Assembly (NCBI RefSeq): GCF_009910845.1
Contig: NZ_SIJB01000024.1
Span: forward strand, 1-64,000
Direction of reading: 5' to 3'
DNA length: 64,000 nt
Source: Chengkuizengella marina
GTDB taxonomy: Bacteria > Bacillota > Bacilli > Paenibacillales > KCTC-33759
Shown: positions 47,561-56,412 of the stretch, one piece after another
How the letters are laid out: each line of letters begins with the position of its first letter
Position numbering within the stretch: the first letter of the stretch is position 1
Notes under the pieces: generated by a model
The model's input: only the letters and a program-made list of their open reading frames with translations
Databases searched by the model: none
What the model was told of the DNA's origin: nothing
Translations under genes and position numbers: made by a program

Positions 47561-47570
47561 GCTACAAAAA

Positions 47571-47602
47571 AACAAACCCTTATCATGGGTTTGTTTTTTT
47601 GT
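47571..47602 (+). terminator. Terminator
   Basis: A 9-bp stem (aacaaaccc, 47571-47579, with gggtttgtt, 47587-47595) followed by a run of Ts. It ends the DUF1540/membrane-protein unit. Confidence 0.88.
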
Positions 47603-47712
47603 CCCGAAAAAGTAATCGGATTAATCTTCAAAGAATGACTTCACTTTTTTGGGTGTATTAGTGTAAAATCGTTGAAGGAGTGAAATCATGTGTTTTAAAG
47701 GGGTATATAAAA

Positions 47713-48861
47713 ATGTATTATTTTGACCACTCTGCAACAACACCTCCATTTAATGAGGTGACAGATACTGTTGTTGAGGTTATGAAAAATTATTATGGTA
47801 ATCCATCTTCACTTCATCAATTAGGTATAGATGCAGAACAGTTATTGAAAAGGGCCAGAAATGTAATTTCAGAATCTTTAGGTGTAAATGGGGAACAGCT
47901 TATATTTACATCCGGTGGGACTGAGAGCAATAACATGGCAATTAAAGGGGTGGCATTACAATATCAAAATAGAGGGAAGCACTTAATTACGACAGAAATT
48001 GAACATGCCTCCGTGTATGAAAGTTTTAAACAACTTGAAAAAGCCGGTTATCATGTAACTTATTTACCTGTTGATCAAACGGGTCAAGTCTCAATAGAAG
48101 ATTTAGAACATGCTCTAACTGATGAAACAATCTTAGTGAGTATCATGCATGTAAATAATGAGGTCGGAAGAATACAACCCATTAAAAAAATGGCTAGTTT
48201 ATTAAAAAAACGTAAACGTATTATTTTCCATGTTGATGCGATTCAAAGTGTTGGTAAAATACCTATACATCCAGAAGATTGGGGAATAGATTTAATGAGT
48301 GTTTCTGCTCATAAGTTAAATGGTCCTAAAGGAGTGGGGGTATTATACTATAGGGATGGAATCAAATTGTATCCTTTATTGACAGGCGGTGGACAAGAAG
48401 CGGGATATCGTTCTGGAACTGAAAATGTTCCATTGATTGTAGGTATGGCTAAAGCAATAAGAATTTCAATGGATAAGCAGACGATTAATTTAGAGCATTT
48501 ATACCGTTTAAGAAAAAAATTAACGGACTTTATCATTCAAATTCCAGAACTACACCTAAATGGTTCAACTAATCCTGAACATATGGCACCTCATATCGTA
48601 CATTTTTCATTTACAGGAATGAAATCTGAAGTGATTGTCCATGCATTAGAAAAAAAAGGTATTTATGTATCAACACGTTCTGCTTGTGCTTCTGGGGAAA
48701 GTAAAGCAAGTCGAGTATTAAGTGCTATGGGAGTATCTGAACATAATGCAAATAGTGGCATACGAATTAGTATGTCTGCTCAACAGACCACTCAAGATAT
48801 TAATATATTGTGTAAACAGTTAAAACAAGTTGTGCATGATTATAAAGGGTTTATAAAATAG
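47713..48861 (+). CDS. Cysteine desulfurase (IscS/NifS family)
   Basis: 382-residue PLP enzyme that takes sulfur from cysteine. YYFDHSATTPP opens it; the PLP lysine is in SVSAHKLNGPKG (about residues 197-208) and the catalytic cysteine is in STRSACASGESKASRVL (about 317-333). The ATG at 47713 follows AAAGGGG; the earlier frame start is unsupported. It lies 14 bp before thiI, so it is probably the dedicated sulfur donor for ThiI in 4-thiouridine synthesis, equivalent to Bacillus NifZ, rather than the general Fe-S assembly enzyme. Confidence 0.95.
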   Translation: MYYFDHSATTPPFNEVTDTVVEVMKNYYGNPSSLHQLGIDAEQLLKRARNVISESLGVNGEQLIFTSGGTESNNMAIKGVALQYQNRGKHLITTEIEHASVYESFKQLEKAGYHVTYLPVDQTGQVSIEDLEHALTDETILVSIMHVNNEVGRIQPIKKMASLLKKRKRIIFHVDAIQSVGKIPIHPEDWGIDLMSVSAHKLNGPKGVGVLYYRDGIKLYPLLTGGGQEAGYRSGTENVPLIVGMAKAIRISMDKQTINLEHLYRLRKKLTDFIIQIPELHLNGSTNPEHMAPHIVHFSFTGMKSEVIVHALEKKGIYVSTRSACASGESKASRVLSAMGVSEHNANSGIRISMSAQQTTQDINILCKQLKQVVHDYKGFIK

Positions 48862-48875
48862 GGGGATACAATAAA

Positions 48876-50078
48876 ATGAAGCCAGATTATATATTACTGC
48901 GTATGGGAGAACTTACACTCAAAGGTAGAAATCGAAATGTGTTTGAGAATAGAGTTCTTACTCATATTAGAGATTTTTTGAAATCATATCCTAATATACA
49001 AATTATAAAAAACTATGGTAGAGTATATATTCAATTAAATGGAGAGCCATTTGAAGGCATTTCACAGCAACTAAAAAAAATTTTTGGACTAGTATCTTTT
49101 AGTCCAGTGAAAAAAGTAGACACAGAGCTTACAGCAATGAGAAAAGTAAGTTTAGAATTAATGAATAACATGGTACCAAAGCCAACTACTTTTAAAGTTA
49201 ATGTTCGTAGAACCTATAAACAGTATCCGCATGACTCTCAAGAACTTAATCACTTAATAGGAGGTTATGTGTTACATCATACCCCAGGATTAAAAGTAAA
49301 TGTGCATAAACCAGATGTGATTTTAAAAGTAGAAGTGAGAGAAGAAGGAACTTTTATTTATTCTGAGACAATATCTGGACTCGGTGGTTTTCCTCTAGGA
49401 AGTAGCGGAAAATCCATGTTGATGTTATCTGGGGGGATTGATAGTCCTGTTGCAGGTTACTTAGCTATGAGACGGGGTATGAAATTAGAGGCAGTCCACT
49501 TTCATAGTGCTCCATTTACTAGTGAACGTGCAAAACAAAAAGTGCTTGATTTAGCAAAGCAGTTAACGAACTACTCTGGAAAAATCAAAGTGCATATTGT
49601 ACCATTTACTGACATTCAAACACAGTTAAATGAACATGCTAGAAAGAATTTAATTATTACATTCATGAGAAGAGCGATGCTTAGAATTACAGAAAAACTA
49701 GCTGAGAAAAATGATAATCTGGGTATCATTACTGGGGATAACTTAGGTCAGGTGGCAAGTCAAACTTTATCTAGCTTGAATGTAATTGGGCGAGCGACTG
49801 GAATGCCCATTTTGCGCCCATTAATTACGATGGATAAAAATGAAATCATTAAAATTGCAAAAGATATTAATACATTTGAGACTTCCATACTTCCCTATGA
49901 AGATTGCTGTACTATATTTCTACCTAAAAATCCAGCTACAAATCCAAATTTAGGATTAGTGGAGAGGATGGAGAAATCGATGGAATGGCTTCCGCAATAT
50001 ATTGAAAATGCAGTGGAAAAAACGGAAACCATCATCGTTTCTAATCAAAAAGAAGAAAGATTAAGTCATTTATTTTGA
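48876..50078 (+). CDS. thiI: tRNA 4-thiouridine synthetase ThiI
   Basis: 400-residue ThiI that makes s4U8 in tRNA. The N-terminal ferredoxin-like and THUMP domains (about residues 1-165) lead to a PP-loop SGGIDSPVAGYLAMRRG (about 185-201). The C-terminal rhodanese domain of E. coli ThiI is absent, as in Bacillus, so sulfur must come directly from the upstream desulfurase. EDCCTIFLPKNP is conserved. AGGGGG precedes the ATG. Its end overlaps the convergent terC stop by 9 bp. Confidence 0.95.
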   Translation: MKPDYILLRMGELTLKGRNRNVFENRVLTHIRDFLKSYPNIQIIKNYGRVYIQLNGEPFEGISQQLKKIFGLVSFSPVKKVDTELTAMRKVSLELMNNMVPKPTTFKVNVRRTYKQYPHDSQELNHLIGGYVLHHTPGLKVNVHKPDVILKVEVREEGTFIYSETISGLGGFPLGSSGKSMLMLSGGIDSPVAGYLAMRRGMKLEAVHFHSAPFTSERAKQKVLDLAKQLTNYSGKIKVHIVPFTDIQTQLNEHARKNLIITFMRRAMLRITEKLAEKNDNLGIITGDNLGQVASQTLSSLNVIGRATGMPILRPLITMDKNEIIKIAKDINTFETSILPYEDCCTIFLPKNPATNPNLGLVERMEKSMEWLPQYIENAVEKTETIIVSNQKEERLSHLF

Positions 50079-50762
50079 GCCTTTTAACTGGGCTCTCTTT
50101 TTTTCTTTACTTACGTTAACTAACTTACCTATGGCAATTACACCGATAACGATTGCAGCAACAATGGTCCACTTTAGAATAGCATTGTTTTCAAAATAGT
50201 GTATTAGCTGTGGTTCATCAGTTATCATTTTTGCTGCTGTGTAAGCTAAAATACCAGACCCGAAGTAAATGATTATTGGAAATCGATCAATTAATTTGAT
50301 AAATAAGGTACTGCCCCATACAATAATTGGGATACTAATGATTAATCCCAATACAACGAGAATAAAGTCTCCTTCTGCTGCTCCTGCCACAGCGATCACA
50401 TTATCAAATCCCATCGATGCATCTGCAACTACAATGGTCCATACAGCTGCCCACATACTTTTTGCTGCATTCACATCATGATCACTGTCTTCAACCAGAA
50501 GTTTATATGCAATCCATATTAATAATAAGCCTCCAACGAGTAATAACCAAGGGATTTTTAGTAACCACACAACAAACACTGTTGCCACAACACGTATGCC
50601 TATAGCACCTGCAGTTCCTAAAATAATTACTTTTTTTTGTTGTTTTTGTGGTAAGTTTCTTGCAGCTAATCCAATAACGATTGCATTGTCACCAGCTAAA
50701 ACTAAATCAATAAAAATAATGGTGATAAGTGCTGACATAAATTCAAATGTAAAAAAATCCAT
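50070..50762 (-). CDS. TerC family membrane protein, riboswitch-controlled
   Basis: 230-residue TerC (YjbE/YkoY-like) protein with about seven membrane segments. The two acidic motifs of the LysE-like fold, DLVLAGDNAIVIGLA (about residues 19-33) and VADASMGFDNVIAVA (about 112-126), are present and probably bind metal. A yybP-ykoY riboswitch lies in its leader, and TerC proteins under this switch have been linked to Mn2+ export, so Mn2+ efflux or metalation of secreted proteins is likely. GAAGGAGCG lies before the ATG. Confidence 0.92.
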   Translation of the reverse strand: MDFFTFEFMSALITIIFIDLVLAGDNAIVIGLAARNLPQKQQKKVIILGTAGAIGIRVVATVFVVWLLKIPWLLLVGGLLLIWIAYKLLVEDSDHDVNAAKSMWAAVWTIVVADASMGFDNVIAVAGAAEGDFILVVLGLIISIPIIVWGSTLFIKLIDRFPIIIYFGSGILAYTAAKMITDEPQLIHYFENNAILKWTIVAAIVIGVIAIGKLVNVSKEKKRAQLKGSK

Positions 50763-50802
50763 TCCATTACGCTCCTTCAGTTTTATTTCATCGTAAGAGT
50801 CA

Positions 50803-50841
50803 AAATAAAAAGACCCTTACCATGGTATTGGTAAAGGTCTT
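50803..50841 (-). terminator. Riboswitch-linked terminator
   Basis: Reading the minus strand, aagacctttacca (50841-50829) pairs with tggtaagggtctt (50822-50810) with one G-U pair and a 6-base loop, followed by TTTTATTTT. The 5' arm overlaps the 3' end of the aptamer (gcaagacctttacc), so ligand binding should prevent hairpin formation. Confidence 0.85.
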
Positions 50842-50925
50842 GCTAACAACATATTGTTGCCAACAAAGCCGGGGAAAATTTTCCCGAAATGACGACTTTG
50901 TTGTGATAGCTACTCCCCTAAACTC
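50828..50925 (-). promoter_or_regulatory. yybP-ykoY (Mn2+) riboswitch aptamer
   Basis: On the minus strand the element begins ggggagtagc (50918-50909), continues acaaagtcgtcatttcggg and cccggctttgttggcaac, and ends gcaagacctttacc (50843-50830). These are the conserved blocks of the yybP-ykoY family, whose crystallised members bind Mn2+. It lies 66 bp upstream of the terC start codon and overlaps an intrinsic terminator, consistent with Mn2+-induced antitermination (an on switch). Confidence 0.93.
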
Positions 50926-51043
50926 ATTACAACTATTATAAATGAATGTTAATTTATTCGTCAAGAAAATCTAGGACAACTTTAATACATGAATCTCTTT
51001 TTATTGAATAAACATGTACAAACTGTAATAGGTGGTGTAATGA

Positions 51044-51691
51044 GTGGTAGAAAATATATTCATTATGATAGAAATCATTGTTATTAATATCGTATTAAGT
51101 GGAGACAATGCAATTGTCATTGCATTAGCAAGTAAAAACCTACCTCAAGAACAGCAAAAAAAAGCAGTTTGGTGGGGAGCCATGGGTGCAGTTTTTCTTC
51201 GTTTAGCTTTAACTGTAGGTGCAGTTTTTCTTCTCAATATTCCATATATACAGGCCATTGGATCAGGACTTTTGTTATACATTGCAATCGCTCTATTGAT
51301 CAATGATAATGACCATTCTGTTAAAGAGGTTTTTTCACTTGGAGCAGCGATTTGGACCATTGTCGTTGCTGACTTTGTGATGAGTTTGGATAATGTGTTA
51401 GCAATAGCTGCAATTGCTCAAGACGATTATATATTGTTGTTTTTGGGAATCGGAATGAGCATTCCTTTAATCGTTTGGGGCAGCACGGTTTTTATGAAAC
51501 TGTTAGAGAAATACACGATTTTTGTTTATCTTGGTGCAGGAATATTAGGATATACTGCTGGTGAAATGTTATTAAATGATCAAAAAGCAATTGAACTGCT
51601 AAGAGATGCTCATCATTCAATACATTGGTTTATTCCTGCGTTTTGTACGACTGTTGTATTGTTTGCGGGATTTTTATTTAAGAAAAGATAA
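51044..51691 (+). CDS. Second TerC family membrane protein
   Basis: 215-residue TerC paralog, divergent from the riboswitch-controlled copy. NIVLSGDNAIVIALASKNLP (about residues 15-34) and VADFVMSLDNVLAIAA (about 107-122) are the paired acidic motifs. It shares about the same layout as its neighbour but is not a recent duplicate at DNA level. The start is GTG at 51044 after GGTGG. I saw no riboswitch on this side, so it should be expressed differently. Confidence 0.9.
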   Translation: MVENIFIMIEIIVINIVLSGDNAIVIALASKNLPQEQQKKAVWWGAMGAVFLRLALTVGAVFLLNIPYIQAIGSGLLLYIAIALLINDNDHSVKEVFSLGAAIWTIVVADFVMSLDNVLAIAAIAQDDYILLFLGIGMSIPLIVWGSTVFMKLLEKYTIFVYLGAGILGYTAGEMLLNDQKAIELLRDAHHSIHWFIPAFCTTVVLFAGFLFKKR

Positions 51692-51751
51692 AATATATAT
51701 TTTTAAATGATAAATTTTACAAATAACATAGTCAATTATAAATACTTAACC

Positions 51752-51788
51752 AACCAACCTTTTACTTTAATTAATGAGGTTGGTTAGT
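51752..51788 (+). terminator. Probable terminator after the second terC
   Basis: A 9-bp stem (aaccaacct, 51752-51760, with aggttggtt, 51777-51785) with a 16-base A/T-rich loop, then AGTTTAATG. The long loop and short T run make it a moderate terminator. Confidence 0.55.
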
Positions 51789-51976
51789 TTAATGTGTAGG
51801 ATATAGGTATTTAGGATTTAATACATTTAGAACGTTTAAAAGCAACTTTTCACCCAACATTTAGTATATAATCAGAAATGAATTGAAAAACATAAAAAAT
51901 GGATGATATCAATCCCTTAATCGATTATTAGGTGCAAAAAATTAAAGAAATAAATTTGGGGAGGGAATATACAATA

Positions 51977-52450
51977 ATGGGAAGGAATCGTGCAACGTTA
52001 GGTTTGTTGATTATAACAATAGGTATAATACTAATTTTATTCAAATTAAATACTTTTGATTTTGTTTTTGATTTCTCATGGCCGTTAATATTTATATTTG
52101 TTTCTATTGTATTTCATGTATTATTTTTCATAAGGACCTTTCCATCAGGTGTTCTAATTCCTGGTGGTATTCTAGGAACTTATGGATTGCTGTTTCTATT
52201 TCTGAATATAACGAATTGGGAATATTTACAGTATTTATGGCCCATATTCATTTTTGGTGTTGCGGTTGGCTTATTTGAATATTATTTCTTTAGTAGACAA
52301 AATCCAAAAGATGCACTTACAGCTGGATTTGTTTTAACAATTATATCCATTGTATTCATGGTATTTACTCTATTGTATACGATAGGAATTTACCTTTTAG
52401 CAGGTATTTTAATTCTCTTTGGAACTTGGATGATTTTTGGGAGAAGATGA
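51977..52450 (+). CDS. LiaF/LiaI-like membrane protein
   Basis: 157 residues with five or six membrane segments. The N-terminus NRATLGLLIITIGIILILFK and FDFSWPLIFIFVS resemble the membrane domain of LiaF/LiaI-type envelope-stress proteins (DUF5668-like), but the cytoplasmic C-terminal domain of LiaF is missing. The ATG at 51977 follows GGGGAGGGA; a GTG at 51932 opens the frame without a site. No two-component genes are adjacent. It is monocistronic, with a strong terminator after it. Confidence 0.65.
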   Translation: MGRNRATLGLLIITIGIILILFKLNTFDFVFDFSWPLIFIFVSIVFHVLFFIRTFPSGVLIPGGILGTYGLLFLFLNITNWEYLQYLWPIFIFGVAVGLFEYYFFSRQNPKDALTAGFVLTIISIVFMVFTLLYTIGIYLLAGILILFGTWMIFGRR

Positions 52451-52500
52451 TTTAAAACATTGCTTTTTATTGTTTCACATAATATAATGTATTTAGCTTA

Positions 52501-52530
52501 AAGCGTCGGAATATGTCCGACGCTTATTTT
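52501..52530 (+). terminator. Terminator
   Basis: A perfect 10-bp stem (aagcgtcgga, 52501-52510, with tccgacgctt, 52516-52525) followed by ATTTTAT. It separates the membrane protein gene from typA. Confidence 0.85.
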
Positions 52531-52601
52531 ATGAAAAAATAAACAATTTTTATGTTGAACTCATACAGATTGTTACTATACAGTGGAGGGAAAAAACAAA
52601 C

Positions 52602-54443
52602 ATGTTTAACAGAGAAATGATCAGAAATATTGCAATAATTGCGCATGTTGATCACGGGAAAACGACTTTAGTGGATAAATTATTACAGCAGTCTGGTGTT
52701 TTTCGTGAAAACGAAGCGATTCAAGATAGAATGATGGATTCTAATGATCTGGAAAGAGAACGTGGAATTACAATCCTTGCAAAAAATACTGCCATTGAAT
52801 ATAAAGATTATTTAATAAATATAGTAGATACACCAGGTCACTCTGATTTTGGTGGTGAAGTGGAACGAATTATGAAAATGGTTGATGGTGTTTTATTAGT
52901 TGTAGATGCATTTGAAGGATGTATGCCTCAGACTAAATTTGTACTCAAAAAAGCTTTGGAACAAAACTTAACACCTATTGTAGTTTTAAATAAAATTGAT
53001 CGTCCAAATGCTCGTCCTGCAGAAGTGATTGACGAAGTTTTAGAGTTGTTTATTGAACTAGAAGCTTCAGATGAGCAGCTAGATTTTCCTGTAGTTTATG
53101 CTTCAGCATTACAAGGAACTTCAAGTTTAGATGCAGATAAACAAGAAGATAATATGCTTTCTATGTTTGAAACCATTACAGAGCATATACCTTCACCTAA
53201 AGAAAGTATTGAGGAACCTTTGCAATTTCTTGTTACTTTGATGGATTATAATGAATATTTAGGTCGAATTGGTGTAGGGCGTGTAAATCGAGGAAAAATT
53301 TCTCAAGGTCAAGTTGTTACTGTGATCAATAGAGAAGGTAAACATAAACAAGCACGTATTGAAAAATTATTTGGTTTCCAAGGGTTAAAACGAGTTGAGA
53401 TTCAAGAAGCAGGTGCCGGTGATATTATTGCAATCGCTGGTATTAAGGATATCAACATTGGGGAAACGATTGCAGATTCGAATAATCCTGAAGCCCTTCC
53501 TGTGCTTAAAATTGATGAGCCAACCCTTCAAATGACATTTCTAGTAAATAACAGTCCTTTTGCAGGTAAAGAGGGCAAATATGTAACATCAAGTAAACTT
53601 CGCGAACGACTGTATAAAGAAATTGAAACGGATGTTAGTTTAAAAGTAGAAGATACTGATAGTCCAGATGCGTTCATCGTATCAGGAAGAGGAGAACTTC
53701 ATTTAGGTATTCTGATCGAAAATATGCGAAGAGAAGGTTTTGAGTTGCAAGTTTCTAAACCTGAAGTCATCATTAAAGAAATTGATGGTGTAAAATGTGA
53801 ACCAATGGAACATCTCTTAATTGACGTACCTGAGGAAAGTATGGGTGCTGTAATGGAGAGTCTGGGGACGCGTAAAGCTGAAATGCAGAATATGATCAAT
53901 AATGGAAATGGACAGGTACGTCTTGAATTTATGATTCCAGCTAGAGGGTTAATTGGATATGGAACAGAGTTTTTAACAATGACTCGAGGATATGGAATTA
54001 TGAATCACTCCTTTGAACGATATGCTCCTTATGCTGGTCAAGGGGTTGGTGGTAGACAAAAAGGTGTACTGGTATCAACAGAAACTGGAGTAAGTAAATT
54101 ATATGGTATTTTGAATGTAGAGGATCGTGGAACTTTATTCTTAAAACCAGGTACAGAAATATATGAGGGCATGATTGTTGGTGAACATACAAGAGATAAT
54201 GATATCGTTGTAAATATTTGCAAAGAAAAAGCATTAAACAATATTCGAACAGCAAATAAAGAAGAAACTGTTAAAATGAAAACACCACGTATTTTTTCAT
54301 TAGAGGAAGCATTAGAATATCTGAATGAAGATGAGTATTGTGAAATCACACCAGAATCTATCCGTTTACGTAAAAAGATCTTAAATAAAAGTGAACGTGA
54401 GCGTGCCGAGAAGAATCGTAAACTAGCAAAAGCTAATGTTTGA
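52602..54443 (+). CDS. typA: Translational GTPase TypA/BipA
   Basis: 613-residue ribosome-binding GTPase for 50S assembly and stress growth. G1 AHVDHGKTTLVD (about residues 13-24), G3 DTPGHSDFGGEV (about 76-87), G4 NKIDRPNARP (about 130-139) and the BipA-specific C-terminal domain (RGYGIMNHSFERYAPY, then EDRGTLFLKPGTEIYEGM) are all present. GGAGGG precedes the ATG. ylaH follows by 32 bp; typA-ylaH is the Bacillus ylaG-ylaH order. Confidence 0.97.
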   Translation: MFNREMIRNIAIIAHVDHGKTTLVDKLLQQSGVFRENEAIQDRMMDSNDLERERGITILAKNTAIEYKDYLINIVDTPGHSDFGGEVERIMKMVDGVLLVVDAFEGCMPQTKFVLKKALEQNLTPIVVLNKIDRPNARPAEVIDEVLELFIELEASDEQLDFPVVYASALQGTSSLDADKQEDNMLSMFETITEHIPSPKESIEEPLQFLVTLMDYNEYLGRIGVGRVNRGKISQGQVVTVINREGKHKQARIEKLFGFQGLKRVEIQEAGAGDIIAIAGIKDINIGETIADSNNPEALPVLKIDEPTLQMTFLVNNSPFAGKEGKYVTSSKLRERLYKEIETDVSLKVEDTDSPDAFIVSGRGELHLGILIENMRREGFELQVSKPEVIIKEIDGVKCEPMEHLLIDVPEESMGAVMESLGTRKAEMQNMINNGNGQVRLEFMIPARGLIGYGTEFLTMTRGYGIMNHSFERYAPYAGQGVGGRQKGVLVSTETGVSKLYGILNVEDRGTLFLKPGTEIYEGMIVGEHTRDNDIVVNICKEKALNNIRTANKEETVKMKTPRIFSLEEALEYLNEDEYCEITPESIRLRKKILNKSERERAEKNRKLAKANV

Positions 54444-54475
54444 TGAATGATTTGTTATAGTAAGGAGGGGTTTAG

Positions 54476-54790
54476 ATGTTTTTGTTAACAGCTGAACCAG
54501 TAGATATTCAGCCCATTGATTGGGGGGCATTTGTCCAAGATCATTGGTACAAATATATTATCATTTTTATATGTCTTATTTATGTATTTAACAAGGTGTT
54601 CAGAGTGAAAAAGTTGCCAATTTTAAAAGACTTGGTTATTTATTCAATCATTGCACTATTTTCATTTATTTTATTAATATTTGAAATTGATGTAGGATTA
54701 CCTATTATTTTAAGTCTAATGATTGCAGTTGCACTCATGTTCATAGTTCGAATACGTTATTTTTTCGAAGATCGTAAAAATAGAAATTAA
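54476..54790 (+). CDS. ylaH: YlaH-like membrane protein
   Basis: 104 residues with three membrane segments (about residues 26-43, 54-68 and 74-91), a basic C-terminus (RYFFEDRKNRN) and a hydrophilic start containing WGAFVQDHWYKY. It matches the YlaH-like family by position after typA and by layout. AAGGAGGGG precedes the ATG. Function unknown. Confidence 0.8.
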   Translation: MFLLTAEPVDIQPIDWGAFVQDHWYKYIIIFICLIYVFNKVFRVKKLPILKDLVIYSIIALFSFILLIFEIDVGLPIILSLMIAVALMFIVRIRYFFEDRKNRN

Positions 54791-54819
54791 ATGTTTTAAA
54801 AGATAGGAATGTTTAAATT

Positions 54820-55095
54820 ATGAATTTACAGGACGCTTTTTTTAACTGGTTGCAAATGAAAGTAGTATATAAAGCACGTCCAAACGACGCCTCTGCTTTA
54901 AAAACATTAGAATTTTTTGAATCCATTCTTATAGAAGACCATCATCTGACAAACATTGATTTGTGTTTGTCAGATGATGAATTGATGTATCAAGTTACAT
55001 ATACTCAAAAAGGTGAAGATAAAACTAAAAAGTTTGATCGAGAAATAGTGGATCAACTATTAGAAGAAATTAATTCAAACCCCAAATATAATTAG
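54820..55095 (+). CDS. Small hypothetical protein
   Basis: 91 residues, soluble and acidic, with an alpha/beta look: FNWLQMKVVYKARPND, then two segments such as SALKTLEFFESIL and YQVTYTQKGEDKTKKF, ending in a helix (REIVDQLLEEIN). A weak site, AGATAGGAA, precedes the ATG. It lies 29 bp after ylaH and 72 bp before the flavin-barrel gene. I do not recognise the family. Confidence 0.65.
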   Translation: MNLQDAFFNWLQMKVVYKARPNDASALKTLEFFESILIEDHHLTNIDLCLSDDELMYQVTYTQKGEDKTKKFDREIVDQLLEEINSNPKYN

Positions 55096-55167
55096 TGATC
55101 TGGTTTGGTGAAATATCCTATGTTATAATTTACCTGAGATGTGATATATAGATAGGAGGGTTGGATA

Positions 55168-55620
55168 ATGACAGATATGATGTCCGAATTAAATGAAACG
55201 ATATTTTCTCAACTTCAAAAAGAAAAACTAGTTTTGTTACATACAGTTGATGATGAGTCGGGGACACCAACAAGCAGTGTGATTTCTTGGACTTACGCAA
55301 TGGATCCAAAAACAGTACGATTTGCCGTTGATCAACGCTCTAGAATTGTAAATAACGTAAAAAACAATAAGCTTGTGTCTTTAACATCCTTCGTTTCTGC
55401 AACGGTATATGAAATTGCTGGCTCAGCTGAGATTATAACAGAAGAAATGGAAGAAGTACCATTTAAATTAGCTTGCATAGAGATAAAAATAAAAAGTGTA
55501 AGAGATGTGATGTTTTACGGAGCTCGCATTTCTACTGAACCTGAATATGAAAAAACTTATGATAAGAGGGCTGCAGAAAAGCTGGATAATCAAGTTTTTG
55601 AAGCAATTAAAAAGAGCTAA
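55168..55620 (+). CDS. Pyridoxamine 5'-phosphate oxidase family protein
   Basis: 150 residues with a split-barrel flavin-binding fold. VLLHTVDDESGTPTSSVISW (about residues 23-42) is the first strand pair, VRFAVDQRSRIVNNVKNN (about 50-67) the flavin phosphate-binding region, and VSLTSFVSATVYEIAGSAEI (about 69-88) follows. Likely FMN- or F420-type oxidoreductase or heme-related, but the substrate cannot be read from sequence. GATAGGAGGG precedes the ATG. A strong terminator ends the unit. Confidence 0.75.
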   Translation: MTDMMSELNETIFSQLQKEKLVLLHTVDDESGTPTSSVISWTYAMDPKTVRFAVDQRSRIVNNVKNNKLVSLTSFVSATVYEIAGSAEIITEEMEEVPFKLACIEIKIKSVRDVMFYGARISTEPEYEKTYDKRAAEKLDNQVFEAIKKS

Positions 55621-55622
55621 GT

Positions 55623-55658
55623 AAAAGGAGATTGGTCATTTAACCAATCTCCTTTTTT
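55623..55658 (+). terminator. Terminator
   Basis: A perfect 12-bp stem (aaggagattggt, 55625-55636, with accaatctcctt, 55643-55654), extended by A-T pairs and ending in TTTTTT. Confidence 0.92.
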
Positions 55659-55717
55659 ATTTAAGTATTATAAAGTCAACTTACTACATATATGTCTAAT
55701 ATTAGGTTACTCAACTT

Positions 55718-56263
55718 TTATTGATGGGAGTTAAGTTGATTATTATTCGTTTCATTCTTTGGTTTGTTCATTTGCCGATATTGTTGATTTTGTATTGCAT
55801 TCTTTGGAAACTGTGGAATAACACGACCTACGATATCAGCTAATTCTTCAGCAAAACCAGAGATTGGTTTACCTTTCATGATATCGTTCCTAATTTCTTT
55901 AATTCTAACATTTAAATCCATGTCAGCTGTAATAACTGCATTTGCACCATAAGGATCTTTACTTAAAGCTTCTGCAACAGAGTATTTTACACTTCCAACT
56001 TTAGATCTCTCTAATGACCCATCAATATCTATACCTACAAGTGCTGTATCTCCAATGACTACTATATTTACTCCATTCACTTCTGGTATAGAAAGAGTTA
56101 GTGTTTCTAATCTTTTTGTCACCTCTGCATGATTCATATTTTTATTTTCTGATGAAGTTTGGAGTTCTTTGACAGTTTGTTTATCAGAATAATTTTCAGT
56201 TGATTGTTGATTGCAACCTAAAAGTATACACAATAAACTCAAAAACAAAAATAAAGTTCTCAT
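55718..56263 (-). CDS. ylaJ: YhcN/YlaJ family sporulation lipoprotein
   Basis: 181-residue lipoprotein. Residues 1-17 form a signal peptide with lipobox LLGC (Cys 17). The YhcN/YlaJ domain follows: RLETLTLSIPEVNGVNIVVI, GDTALVGIDID (about residues 73-83) and ADMDLNVRIKEI (about 118-129). The tail is Asn/Gln-rich. Such proteins attach to forespore or spore membranes and affect germination or outgrowth. It diverges from phoH2 by 149 bp, as ylaJ neighbours ylaK in Bacillus. Confidence 0.88.
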   Translation of the reverse strand: MRTLFLFLSLLCILLGCNQQSTENYSDKQTVKELQTSSENKNMNHAEVTKRLETLTLSIPEVNGVNIVVIGDTALVGIDIDGSLERSKVGSVKYSVAEALSKDPYGANAVITADMDLNVRIKEIRNDIMKGKPISGFAEELADIVGRVIPQFPKNAIQNQQYRQMNKPKNETNNNQLNSHQ

Positions 56264-56412
56264 AGCTATCTTCCCTTCAGTGAATTTTCATTTTACTTGT
56301 AATCCTTGGCAAGTAAAAGAGATTTTAAATGCTCTGATTTATATTTAGTTTGTCCTCTAGATTGTTATCTATGTATTTCCTACTTTGAACTCATTTAGCG
56401 GAGGAGATTTTT

